Shown piece by piece: positions 32,600-40,034 of a stretch of 40,034 bases of DNA. The translations under genes were made by a program, and so were the position numbers. The stretch comes from JBCCEJ01 sp039030335 (GTDB lineage: Bacteria > Pseudomonadota > Gammaproteobacteria > HK1). The number at the start of each line of letters is the position of its first letter. Position 1 is the stretch's first letter. The stretch lies in NCBI GenBank assembly GCA_039030335.1, contig JBCCEJ010000054.1, positions 1 to 40,034 of the forward strand. Direction: 5' to 3'. The notes beneath the pieces are model-generated. The model did not search any database and had not been told where the DNA came from. It saw only the letters and a list, made by a program, of their open reading frames with translations.

Positions 32600-33634
32600 T
32601 CAGGGCGCCTGTCCGGAAAGGTCTTGAACACGCCTCTCCCAAGCGGCGATCACGACCATGTGTACACCTAGAACCAGCACCGCCAGAGCGATACAAAGCC
32701 ACTGACCAGGCACATTCATCCGCTCCGCGGACAGCGTCAGGACAGAGGTAACCGACATCACGCAATAGTACATCAATACCGTTCGACGATGGGTCCAGCC
32801 AAGCGTTACAAGTCGTTGATAGAAATGGGTTCGGTGTGCTTGCCAGAATCGTTCCCCGCGCCATGCGCGGCGCCCGAGAGTGACCGTGGCATCGGCGATG
32901 AACACGGCGAAAGCGAGCGCCCCGAGCCACCACGGAAACGCTCCGCTGACGTCGCCCCAGAGAATGAGCGCGGCGGCCAGAAACCCCAGCGCCGAGGCCC
33001 CCACATCTCCCATGAAGATCCGTGCGGGCGGGAAATTGAAGATCAGGAATCCCGCCGAGCCCGCCGCCGCGAGAACCGCGATGGCCGTGAGTGCGGGCAC
33101 TTCCGACCCCGACAGCAGTGCCAGCGTGCTGAAGCCCGCGACCGCCATGCCGCCGGCGAAACCATCCATTCCGTCCATGAAGTTGAACAGATTGGTGAGC
33201 CACACAGAGCCGAAGAGGGCTCCCAGCACGAGAAATATGGTCGGCACGTCCAACGCTACACCCGGCAGACGGATGACCGCAGGGACGAGATCAGCGACGA
33301 AGATGACGATGGCGCTGACTGCGAAATGCGTGCCGAGCCTCGGCAATACGCCCAGACCGCGACGGTCGTCGACATAGGATACGGCGGCAATCGTCAGCGT
33401 ACCCGACAGAATCACCGCCGCGCACCAGTCCAGACGCCCGCTGGCGGCCGCGATACAGCCCCCTGAGAACAGTGCGGCCAGTACTCCGAGGCCGCCACCA
33501 CTCGGTACGGGGGTGGCGTGCAGTGACCGGTCATTGGGCACGTCCAATGTGGCGAGCCGCGCATCCGGGCGGAGTAACCACCAGGTCACGCATCCCGCGA
33601 CAGTCAACGCGAGCATGACCAGGATCAACAACAT
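32600..33634 (-). CDS. undecaprenyl-phosphate glycosylphosphotransferase, MraY/WecA/WbpL family
   Basis: A 344-residue polytopic inner-membrane enzyme of the MraY/WecA superfamily, which transfers a sugar-1-phosphate from UDP to undecaprenyl phosphate, starting a repeat unit. Family motifs: DVPNDRSLHATPVPSGGGLG near residue 30, DDRRGLGVLPRLG, the catalytic NLFNFMDGMDGFAGG, IFMGDVGASALGFL, and HRTHFYQRL. About ten hydrophobic segments surround them. Length and context suggest WbpL rather than WecA, so the donor may be UDP-QuiNAc or UDP-FucNAc. I take ATG 33634, one base after the stop of the upstream epimerase gene; the frame is open to 33862 but that part overlaps the epimerase and is not family sequence. 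Confidence 0.9.
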   Translation of the reverse strand: MLLILVMLALTVAGCVTWWLLRPDARLATLDVPNDRSLHATPVPSGGGLGVLAALFSGGCIAAASGRLDWCAAVILSGTLTIAAVSYVDDRRGLGVLPRLGTHFAVSAIVIFVADLVPAVIRLPGVALDVPTIFLVLGALFGSVWLTNLFNFMDGMDGFAGGMAVAGFSTLALLSGSEVPALTAIAVLAAAGSAGFLIFNFPPARIFMGDVGASALGFLAAALILWGDVSGAFPWWLGALAFAVFIADATVTLGRRAWRGERFWQAHRTHFYQRLVTLGWTHRRTVLMYYCVMSVTSVLTLSAERMNVPGQWLCIALAVLVLGVHMVVIAAWERRVQDLSGQAP

Positions 33635-33635
33635 C

Positions 33636-34652
33636 TCACCGCCCGTCGCATCTGGTCGGTCGCCCGCTCCCGGTGGTCGAGCGGGCCTGAACCATATCTG
33701 CGATCGCCTCGCGCCACCCGCGCGCGGCGACGAAGCCGGTTTCAGCTTCCAACAGCGAGGCGTCGAACTGCGCCGGCTCACGCAGGCGCTGAAAACGCTC
33801 CCAATCGAGCGGCATCCGCTCTCGCAAAGTTGCGCCACCAACGCGCGCCAGCGCTTCGGCACAGCCTGCGGCCAAGCCCCACATCCAGCCAGGCAAAACC
33901 GGTTCCCGCGACGGAAAACCGCCCACCGCGCGCATATGATCGATCAGTTCTCGTGTCGTGAAAGGTTCCGGATGCGCCACGAAGTAGCATCGCTGACGCG
34001 GCTCGCGCAACTCGCTGACGCGGATGAGCGCCGCGACCAGATCGAGAACATGAACCATCGAACGTGGGTTGCCAAACTCCGGAAGCGGGATTGACCGACC
34101 GCACATCGCGCGGTCCAACAAGCGCGCCGCGTTCCCTTTCACACCCGCCCCAAGCACCATCGGTGGTCGCAACACCGCAACGGGGATCCGGTGGCGTACC
34201 CCGAATGCGAAAACGTGGTCCTCAGCCCGACGCTTGGCCACTCCGTACGCGTCTCCGGGTGCCGCGGTCCATCGCTCGTCGGCCACCCGCGCTCCGGGAT
34301 CCGCCACCGCCTTCGTCGAACTCAGATACACGAGACTCTGCGGGCAGCCCGCCGCACACGCTTCCAGTAAACGTTCGGTCGCCACGACCGTCGCGCGCGT
34401 GTGCGCGGCGGCGGCATTCGGCAGCGCCATGGCATGAGCGCGGCCAGCGAGGTGAAAGACGTGCGTAACGCCTGCCAGCGCATCGTCCGGCACGCCGTCT
34501 GCGAGGTCGGCGAGCACACATTCGTCCCACGGCCCGGCCGCACTCGACCGGAACAGGCCGCGTACGAACATGCCGTCGCGCTGCAATCGCTCACAAAGAT
34601 AACGGCCTACGAACCCGCTGGCCCCGGTCACCAGGGCAACCGGGACCGTCAC
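33636..34652 (-). CDS. NAD-dependent epimerase/dehydratase (extended SDR, WbpV/QuiNAc-reductase-like)
   Basis: A 338-residue extended short-chain dehydrogenase. The NAD-binding motif is LVTGASGFVGRYLCERL at the N-terminus, with HLAGRAHAM (family core), VYLSSTKAVAD and the catalytic YGVAKRRAE (YxxxK); a Ser in SST precedes it. The C-terminal half is the variable substrate domain. It lies between a GT4 gene and the WbpL-like gene, an order in which WbpV-type enzymes reduce UDP-4-keto-6-deoxy-GlcNAc to UDP-QuiNAc. That assignment is from context; epimerisation of another sugar is possible. Overlaps the GT4 stop by four bases (ATGA). Confidence 0.85.
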   Translation of the reverse strand: MTVPVALVTGASGFVGRYLCERLQRDGMFVRGLFRSSAAGPWDECVLADLADGVPDDALAGVTHVFHLAGRAHAMALPNAAAAHTRATVVATERLLEACAAGCPQSLVYLSSTKAVADPGARVADERWTAAPGDAYGVAKRRAEDHVFAFGVRHRIPVAVLRPPMVLGAGVKGNAARLLDRAMCGRSIPLPEFGNPRSMVHVLDLVAALIRVSELREPRQRCYFVAHPEPFTTRELIDHMRAVGGFPSREPVLPGWMWGLAAGCAEALARVGGATLRERMPLDWERFQRLREPAQFDASLLEAETGFVAARGWREAIADMVQARSTTGSGRPTRCDGR

Positions 34653-35833
34653 GAAGCCACCATCCGTTTGTACACCGAGTCAAAGCGGGCGCCGATCGCG
34701 GCCATCCCAAACTCGTTCTCTGCCTGAATACGCGCGGCACGACCCAGTTCCTCGCACCAGGCGCGGTCCGCGGCCAACCGCGCCAGCGCCTCGGCCAGCG
34801 CCACGCTATCGCGGGGCGGCACCAGCAGGCCGTTCCGCCCATCGGTAACAATCGCCCGGCAGCCCGGTACATCGGTCGCCACCAACGCCCGTCCACAGGC
34901 CGCGGCCTCGATCAGCGCCTTTGGGAAACCCTCGCGGTAAGACGGCAGTACGGCCGCGTCGGCGCGGGCCCACACGCCGGGGATGTCGTCCGTCCAGCCA
35001 GTCCACTGAACGATGCCTTCGGCAACCCAACGTTCGAGTTGCGAGGCCGCTATCGAGGCACGGTTGGCGGGGTCCGGCCCACCCACCAGTTCCACCTCGA
35101 TCGCGACCCCTTCGTCGCGAAGGTGTCGCGCGGCTTCGACCAGCTCGCCAACACCCTTGTCCCATAACATGCGTGCAACCAATGCCACCCGCAGAGTCCC
35201 GCGGCGCGGCAACGAGGACGGGCTGAAGGCCTTCAGATCGATCCCAACCCCCGGGATCAGCTCGATGTTGCCGGCATGCACCCCGAGTTGGCGGCACAGT
35301 GCGGCGTCATCGTCATTTTGCACCACGGCGATGCTGCCGGGCCGTGCGAGCGCGCGCGCCAGAACCACGCGTACCGCTTCCCCCAGCCACCGGCGCGGGC
35401 TCAGCCAACGTGCCCCATCGGCGTTGATGAATGCGTAACCCACCCCGGTTACCGCGTTGACCACCGGCAGCGGGCGCGGATACCCGAGCCCGTGGAGTAT
35501 TGGCTTCAACGCGACGTTGTGCACCAGGTCGGGCTCGTAGCGGCGGATGATCTTCGCGAGCGCACGCGCGGTTACCATCTCCGCCATCGGATTCAGCCCG
35601 CCGCGGCGCCACGGCATCGGAAACAGCGTTACACCGAGTGCCTCGATGTCAGCGCCGTGCGCTGTCACATTGGTTGCCAACGCGACTTCCCAGCCCGCGG
35701 TTCGCGCGAGCGCCGCGAGATGACGCCGGTGTGACCAGAAATACCAGTCTTCCGTGACGACATAGAGCAGGCGTCGCCGGACGCGCGGACGCGCGATAGC
35801 AGCGGCTCCGCGGCCAGCCGGATCGCCAGTCAC
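34649..35833 (-). CDS. family 4 glycosyltransferase
   Basis: A GT-B fold glycosyltransferase of family GT4 (394 residues from GTG 35833, 400 from TTG 35851). The N-terminal domain begins LLYVVTEDWYFWSHR. The C-terminal donor-binding domain shows LRVALVARMLWDKGVGELVEAA, then PSYREGFPKALIEAAACGRALVATDVPGCR, the EX7E region (E in YREGFPKALIE) that holds the nucleotide sugar. The acceptor and donor cannot be read from sequence. No signal or membrane segment; it would act at the cytoplasmic face on the lipid-linked repeat. I favour GTG 35833, which has GGGGCGG upstream. It is coupled to the downstream epimerase gene by a four-base overlap. Confidence 0.87.
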   Translation of the reverse strand: MTGDPAGRGAAAIARPRVRRRLLYVVTEDWYFWSHRRHLAALARTAGWEVALATNVTAHGADIEALGVTLFPMPWRRGGLNPMAEMVTARALAKIIRRYEPDLVHNVALKPILHGLGYPRPLPVVNAVTGVGYAFINADGARWLSPRRWLGEAVRVVLARALARPGSIAVVQNDDDAALCRQLGVHAGNIELIPGVGIDLKAFSPSSLPRRGTLRVALVARMLWDKGVGELVEAARHLRDEGVAIEVELVGGPDPANRASIAASQLERWVAEGIVQWTGWTDDIPGVWARADAAVLPSYREGFPKALIEAAACGRALVATDVPGCRAIVTDGRNGLLVPPRDSVALAEALARLAADRAWCEELGRAARIQAENEFGMAAIGARFDSVYKRMVAS

Positions 35834-35852
35834 GCTAACCGCCCCGACCAAC

Positions 35853-35873
35853 GGGCTGCCGGGGCCGCAGCCC
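35853..35873. other. GC-rich stem-loop between the phosphatase and GT4 genes
   Basis: GGGCTGC (35853-35859) and GCAGCCC (35867-35873) pair perfectly around a seven-base loop. It lies 59 bases after the phosphatase stop and ends within about 20 bases of the GT4 start. No U-run follows on the minus strand, so it is more likely an attenuating or accidental hairpin than a terminator. Confidence 0.35.
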
Positions 35874-35931
35874 GGGCGGCCCGGGAGCGCTTAGAGCCGC
35901 GACCATAGGTCGGCCACCTCCCGCCGCCGCG

Positions 35932-36720
35932 TCATGATCTGGCCACGCCGATGCGGCCGTTGTCAGCGGTCACCTTCAACCGCCGGCCGAAACCCTGGTC
36001 GCTATCGACGCCACCCGTCTCGACCACGCCTCCGGCCGCGCGCACCAAAGCGATACCAGCCGCCACGTCCCAGAATCGCACGTTGTGCTCCCGGTAAGCA
36101 TCGAACCGCCCGGCAGCTACGTACGCAAGCATCAGCGCGGCCGTGCCGAGGCTGCGGACCTTGTGAAAACTCCCCGCACTGCGGACGTACGCGTCGAGCG
36201 TCTCCCGATCGTAGTCGAGCGCCGCCGGAAAACCCGTGCCAAGAATTGCGCGGGATACTTCAGAGGTGTCCGACACCCGCATCGGCGCGCCGTTGCAGGT
36301 TGCCGTCGCCCCTTCGTATCCGCAAAACATCTCGTCCCGCCAAAAGTCATAGACGACTCCGATGAGCGGTGTACCGCCAACGCAGTAGGCGATTGACACG
36401 ACCGACAGCGGCACATCGCGGGCGTAGTTGGCACTGCCGTCCAACGGGTCCAGGACCCAGGCTTCAGACGGCTCGGCGCTTTCGGGTGACGGCTGCCAAC
36501 CGAACCAGCCGCCCTCTTCGCTGAAGACCGGTAAACGCGACCCCGAGCACAACAACCCGGTCGCCACAGCTTCAGCAGCGCGGTCGCCCACGAGCTTAAC
36601 GTCGTGCGCAGCGTGGCGTTCCGTCCGACGCCACTCACCACGCTCGTCGCGCAGCATGCGTCCAGTATGTCCGGCGACCGCGACGGCCAGCGCGGCGAGA
36701 TCATCCAATTCAGCTATCAC
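35932..36720 (-). CDS. inositol monophosphatase family protein (IMPase/CysQ-like)
   Basis: A 262-residue Mg2+-dependent phosphatase of the inositol monophosphatase family. The metal-site motifs are visible: SEEGGW (motif with Glu), WVLDPLDGSANYARDVPL (DPxDGxxN, with Ser for the usual Thr), and near the C-terminus FWDVAAGIALVRAAGG (WDxAAG). Family members hydrolyse inositol-1-phosphate, fructose-1,6-bisphosphate or 3'-phosphoadenosine 5'-phosphate; the sequence does not decide. Position at the head of the polysaccharide operon suggests a sugar phosphate or PAP role. I choose GTG 36720 (GGAA nearby); the longer frame to ATG 36771 is not family-like. Divergent from the fusion gene at 36850. Confidence 0.87.
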   Translation of the reverse strand: MIAELDDLAALAVAVAGHTGRMLRDERGEWRRTERHAAHDVKLVGDRAAEAVATGLLCSGSRLPVFSEEGGWFGWQPSPESAEPSEAWVLDPLDGSANYARDVPLSVVSIAYCVGGTPLIGVVYDFWRDEMFCGYEGATATCNGAPMRVSDTSEVSRAILGTGFPAALDYDRETLDAYVRSAGSFHKVRSLGTAALMLAYVAAGRFDAYREHNVRFWDVAAGIALVRAAGGVVETGGVDSDQGFGRRLKVTADNGRIGVARS

Positions 36721-36849
36721 GTTTCCAGGTTCCCGGCATCTGGCGCGTGCGCGCAAATGTGATGGCGCCATCGGTTTGGCGGCAACCCGCTATGCTATCG
36801 TGCCTGTGGGTCCAGGTGTGGCGGCCGCTAACGTGATTGCAGCACCGTT

Positions 36850-38346
36850 GTGTCCACCCCGCCACTCCCGAACAACTCAATGTCGCCCGCGTTGGCCACG
36901 AGGGATGCCACCCTGTATTCGCCATCTAACCGAAAACAAGCGCTGCTCGCCCACGGGCAGCGGTACGCGTCTGAACGGCAACAGCGGGTTCGCGCGAACC
37001 GTTACTTCTACGAAGATCACTACCGCTATCTGCGCTTTCTGATTCCGGCAGGCGCGCGAGTTCTCGATCTGGGCTGCGGTATCGGTGACGAGCTGGCCGC
37101 TCTTCAACCCTCGCACGGGGTTGGGGTGGACCTGAGCGAGGCGATCGTCGAACAGGCCCGTGCGCGTCATCCCGACATGACCTTCTTCGCCGCGGATGCC
37201 GAAGACCCGGCGTTCGTCGCGACGCTCGATGGCCCGTTCGACTACATCGTCATCTCCGAAGCGATAGGATTCCTGGACGATATCGAATCGACGCTGGCCG
37301 GGCTGCAACCGCTCTGTACCAGAGACACCCGTCTCGTCGTCTCCTACTACTCGCCGCTGTGGGAACCGCTGCTGACCGTCGCAGAACGGCTGGGCCTGAA
37401 AATGCCGCAGACGGCGCAGAACTGGCTCAGCACTGAAGACATCGCGTCGATTATGGGGCTCGCCGGCTTCGAGGTGGTGCGCCGCGAATGGCGGCAGTTG
37501 ATTCCGAAACACGCGCTCTACCTTGGACCGCTCGTCAATCGCTACCTGGCGCCCATCCCGGTGCTGCGCCGCCTCTGCCTGCGCAACTATCTCGTAGCAC
37601 GGCCGATCCCCGAGACGCCGCTCGAATCGCCTTCTACGACCATCGTCATTCCGTGCCGTAACGAAAAAGGCAATATTGAACCGGCCGTGCAGCGCATCCC
37701 TCCATTCGCCGACGACATCGAGATCATCTTTGTCGAAGGCGGCAGTCAGGACGGCACCTTCGAAGAGGCCGAGCGGGTACGTGACGCATACCCCGACCGG
37801 GACATCAAAGTCTTCAAACAGCCAGGCAAGGGCAAGGCCGATGCGGTATGGGTCGGTTTTGACGAGGCGCGATGCGACATCCTGATGATCCTGGATGCCG
37901 ACCTGACCGTCCCGCCCGAAACCCTGCCGAAATTCTATCGGGCGCTGCGCGACGGAAAGGGCGAGTTCATCAACGGCTCCCGGCTCGTCTACCCGCTTGA
38001 AGACCAATCGATGCGGTTCCTCAACATGCTGGCAAACCGGTTCTTCGCCATGATCTTCTCGTGGTTATTGAACCAGCGTTTCACCGACACGCTGTGCGGT
38101 ACCAAAGTACTGCGCAGGACCGACTACTACAGGCTTAAAGCGGGCCGTAGTTACTTCGGAGATTTTGATCCGTTCGGTGACTTCGACCTGATCTTCGGCG
38201 CCGCCAAGCTGAACCTCAAATCGGTAGACCTGCCTATCCGCTATCAGGCGCGCACCTACGGAGAAACGCAGATTTCGCGGTTCCGCCACGGCTTGCTGCT
38301 ACTGCGGATGGTGCACTACGCGTTCAAGAAGTTGAAAGCTTTCTGA
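36850..38346 (+). CDS. fusion of SAM methyltransferase and family 2 glycosyltransferase
   Basis: A 498-residue two-domain protein. The N-terminal half (about residues 1-240) is a class I methyltransferase: ARVLDLGCGIGDELAAL (SAM motif I), GVGVDLSEAIVEQA, and YIVISEAIGFLDDIESTL. The C-terminal half (about 255-498) is a GT-A glycosyltransferase of family 2, of the dolichol-phosphate-mannose-synthase-like branch: TTIVIPCRNEKGNIEP, EIIFVEGGSQDGTFEEA, and ILDADLTVPPE (the DxD-type metal site), then FINGSRLVYPLED. It contains no obvious membrane segments, although the end is hydrophobic (RHGLLLLRMVHYAF). Start GTG 36850, or ATG 36880. Fusions of this kind would add and decorate a sugar in one protein, but here that is inference. 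Followed one base later by a second methyltransferase. Confidence 0.85.
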   Translation: MSTPPLPNNSMSPALATRDATLYSPSNRKQALLAHGQRYASERQQRVRANRYFYEDHYRYLRFLIPAGARVLDLGCGIGDELAALQPSHGVGVDLSEAIVEQARARHPDMTFFAADAEDPAFVATLDGPFDYIVISEAIGFLDDIESTLAGLQPLCTRDTRLVVSYYSPLWEPLLTVAERLGLKMPQTAQNWLSTEDIASIMGLAGFEVVRREWRQLIPKHALYLGPLVNRYLAPIPVLRRLCLRNYLVARPIPETPLESPSTTIVIPCRNEKGNIEPAVQRIPPFADDIEIIFVEGGSQDGTFEEAERVRDAYPDRDIKVFKQPGKGKADAVWVGFDEARCDILMILDADLTVPPETLPKFYRALRDGKGEFINGSRLVYPLEDQSMRFLNMLANRFFAMIFSWLLNQRFTDTLCGTKVLRRTDYYRLKAGRSYFGDFDPFGDFDLIFGAAKLNLKSVDLPIRYQARTYGETQISRFRHGLLLLRMVHYAFKKLKAF

Positions 38347-38347
38347 G

Positions 38348-39112
38348 GTGCGCGCGCTCGACGACACCAGCGCGGAGGGCACGCTGGAACACCTGGACTC
38401 GCAGCGCGAAATCTGGGAGAGCAAGCCGGTCATCCGGGCACTATACGGTCACTACCACGCCCTCATGGCGGACCACGCGGCCGAGGGCTTTTTCGTCGAA
38501 ATCGGCACCGGCTGCGGGAATCTGAAAGAAACTCGCGACGACGTCGTCAGCGTCGATATCGTGCGGTCCGGATGGGTGGACCTCGTAGCCAACGCCGAAC
38601 AGTTGCCGTTCGCGAACGCCGCCGTTGACAACCTCGTGATGCTCGACGTGCTGCACCACGTTCAGCGCCCGCTTCTGTTCCTGCAGGAGTGTCAGCGCAC
38701 GCTCCGCCCGGGCGGGCGTCTCGTCATGCTGGAACCAGGCATCACCCCGCTCAGCAAAATATTCTACGACCGGTTTCATCCCGAGCCCGTCATCATGGAC
38801 GCGGACGTAACGGGCGATGAGCGCCAGTCGGGTGACGACCCCTTCGATTCGAATCAGGCCATTCCGACTTTGCTGTTCGGGGGAGCACGGCAGCAGTGGC
38901 AAGAGACTACGCCGCATCTCTCGTTGCGCCATCGCGAGTGGCTCGGACCGTTCAGCTATCCGATGTCCGGCGGCTTCCGGCCCTGGCGAGCCTTGACGCC
39001 TTCGCTGCTGCGCCCATTGCTGTGGTCTGAGGAGAAGCTACTTCCCGAGTGGCTGAAGCGGCTCATCGCGTTCCGGCTACTGATCGTTATCGAGCGGCTA
39101 GGCGAGCCCTGA
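38348..39112 (+). CDS. class I SAM-dependent methyltransferase
   Basis: A 254-residue class I methyltransferase. The SAM-binding segment is FFVEIGTGCGNLKE, then VSVDIVRSGWVDLVANAEQLPFANAAVDNLVMLDVLHHVQRP, a clear Methyltransf_11-type core, and LRPGGRLVMLEPG. The C-terminal part (LLPEWLKRLIAFRLLIVIERLG) is amphipathic and may touch the membrane. It starts at GTG 38348, one base after the fusion gene's stop, so the two are coupled and likely act on the same surface glycan or its lipid carrier. The substrate is unknown. Confidence 0.85.
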   Translation: MRALDDTSAEGTLEHLDSQREIWESKPVIRALYGHYHALMADHAAEGFFVEIGTGCGNLKETRDDVVSVDIVRSGWVDLVANAEQLPFANAAVDNLVMLDVLHHVQRPLLFLQECQRTLRPGGRLVMLEPGITPLSKIFYDRFHPEPVIMDADVTGDERQSGDDPFDSNQAIPTLLFGGARQQWQETTPHLSLRHREWLGPFSYPMSGGFRPWRALTPSLLRPLLWSEEKLLPEWLKRLIAFRLLIVIERLGEP

Positions 39113-39157
39113 ACTCGCTGCACTCAGGACTCGCGGACGTGCTGCGGCGCGACCGGC

Positions 39158-40034
39158 TCAGCGCCCGACGCCGGTGTACTCAAAGCCAGCTTTCGTCATA
39201 TCGTCGGGCTCGTAGACGTTACGCAGGTCGATAAATACGTTGCCGCTCATCGAGTCGAGAGCACGTTTCAGGTCGAGCCCGCGATACACGTTCCACTCCG
39301 TCATCAACACGACTGCGTCGGCACCATCGAGCGCCGCATACACCTCGTCGACATATTCGACCGCGTCGGGCAACAGCGGGCGCGCCTCGTCGATGCCCTG
39401 CGGATCGTGGGCGCGAATCTGCGCGCCTTTTTCGACCAGTGCCGGCAGTATCGCGAGCGCCGGGGCTTCGCGCATATCGTCTGTCTCCGGTTTGAAGGTG
39501 AGGCCGAGGACGGCAATGGTCTTGCCAGATTCGCTGCCGCCGAGCGCTGCGCGAATCTTTCTGACCATTCGGGCCTTTTGCGCGGCATTGACCTCCACTA
39601 CCGATTCGACGATGCGACACGGTGCATCGTGCTCCTGCGCAATGCGGACCAGCGCCAGCGTGTCTTTCGGGAAGCAAGAACCGCCGTAACCCGGGCCAGG
39701 ATGCAGAAACTTGCGGCCAATGCGTCCATCGAGCCCCATGCCGCGCGCCACGGCGTGCACGTCCGCACCGACATGCTCGCAGAGCGACGACATCTCATTG
39801 ATGAAGCTTATCTTCGTTGCCAGGAAGGCGTTGGACGCGTATTTGATGAGTTCCGCGCTCTCGAAGTTCGTCGTAACGATGGGAGTCTCGATGAGATTCA
39901 GTGGACGATAAAGTTCGCGCAACTGCGCCTGCGCACGCTCACTTTCGACGCCAAGAACCACACGGTCGGGACGCATGAAGTCCGCTATAGCCGCACCTTC
40001 ACGGAGGAATTCGGGATTAGATGCGACATCGAAA
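39158..40034 (-). CDS. ugd: UDP-glucose 6-dehydrogenase (partial, N-terminus beyond window)
   Basis: Reading in from the right edge, the frame is open from 40034 and encodes FDVASNPEFLREGAAIADFM, the central hallmark of UDP-glucose dehydrogenase, then RPDRVVLGVES. The catalytic cysteine lies in GPGYGGSCFPKDTLAL. The C-terminus ends with VYEPDDMTKAGFEYTGVGR, typical of Ugd. About 290 of an expected 440 residues are present; the missing part is the NAD-binding N-terminus. The enzyme oxidises UDP-glucose twice to UDP-glucuronate, and with galU at the other end of the locus gives a supply of that sugar. It converges on the methyltransferase gene 45 bp away. Confidence 0.95.
   Translation of the reverse strand, partial: FDVASNPEFLREGAAIADFMRPDRVVLGVESERAQAQLRELYRPLNLIETPIVTTNFESAELIKYASNAFLATKISFINEMSSLCEHVGADVHAVARGMGLDGRIGRKFLHPGPGYGGSCFPKDTLALVRIAQEHDAPCRIVESVVEVNAAQKARMVRKIRAALGGSESGKTIAVLGLTFKPETDDMREAPALAILPALVEKGAQIRAHDPQGIDEARPLLPDAVEYVDEVYAALDGADAVVLMTEWNVYRGLDLKRALDSMSGNVFIDLRNVYEPDDMTKAGFEYTGVGR

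Noticed and set aside
36877..38007. 376-residue minus-strand open frame opposite the methyltransferase-GT2 fusion
   Set aside because: Exact antisense to a gene with clear motifs; no family signature in its own translation.
1..40034. Phage, transposon, CRISPR array or tRNA genes
   Set aside because: No integrase or transposase frames, no spaced short repeats, and no tRNA-like cloverleaf or CCA end were seen on either strand.

Overview
The window is a stretch of high-GC chromosome that reads as a gammaproteobacterium. The evidence is gene content and order: orn beside a CAAX-type M48 peptidase, a pterin-carbinolamine dehydratase and rsgA; nnr-tsaE followed by what looks like the first codons of amiB; a type I gshA; and a wbpV-wbpL-wbpM-like O-antigen gene order. 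The genus cannot be resolved from sequence alone. No tRNA, rRNA, CRISPR array, insertion sequence or prophage is visible, and genes are tightly packed.

Layout. Positions 1-5720 hold housekeeping genes: the start of a probable secreted amidase, tsaE (tRNA t6A), nnr (NAD(P)HX repair), orn (nanoRNA degradation) on the minus strand, then an M48 membrane protease, phhB and rsgA on the plus strand. Positions 5721-14190 hold a looser set: a ChaC-type gamma-glutamylcyclotransferase, a Ycf46-like AAA ATPase, a small unknown protein, a GNAT acetyltransferase, a nitroreductase, an overlapping pair of oxaloacetate decarboxylase-like and dienoyl-CoA isomerase-like genes, a single-HKD phospholipase D-like protein with a Cys-rich tail, and two unknown proteins, one of them secreted and C-terminally anchored. 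Positions 14191-18136 hold gshA, a membrane fatty-acid desaturase and an alpha/beta hydrolase whose nucleophile position is Asp.

Positions 18505-29577 are the most interesting part. A GATase1-AraC (GbdR/CdhR-like) regulator converges on, and overlaps, a nine-gene minus-strand array: soxB-soxD-soxA-soxG (heterotetrameric sarcosine oxidase), then a corrinoid protein, a DUF1638 protein, a small 'virulence factor' family protein, a pterin-binding methyltetrahydrofolate:corrinoid methyltransferase, and an ASKHA/ferredoxin corrinoid-reactivation protein. This looks like a one-carbon unit linking N-methyl oxidation of sarcosine (giving methylene-THF) to a corrinoid methyl shuttle. No substrate methyltransferase (MttB/MtgB type) and no homocysteine-binding domain is present in the window, so the end donor or acceptor of the methyl group is unknown. 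It may be a betaine demethylation system or a split methionine synthase with two poorly understood helper proteins.

Positions 29715-40034 are a surface polysaccharide locus: galU, a WbpM-like 4,6-dehydratase, a WbpL-like initiating phosphoglycosyltransferase, a WbpV-like reductase/epimerase, a GT4 glycosyltransferase and an inositol-monophosphatase family protein on the minus strand; a methyltransferase-GT2 fusion and a second methyltransferase on the plus strand; and ugd, cut by the right edge. GalU and Ugd would supply UDP-glucose and UDP-glucuronate. The WbpV/L/M-like trio suggests a 6-deoxy-HexNAc (QuiNAc or FucNAc) as the first sugar on undecaprenyl phosphate.
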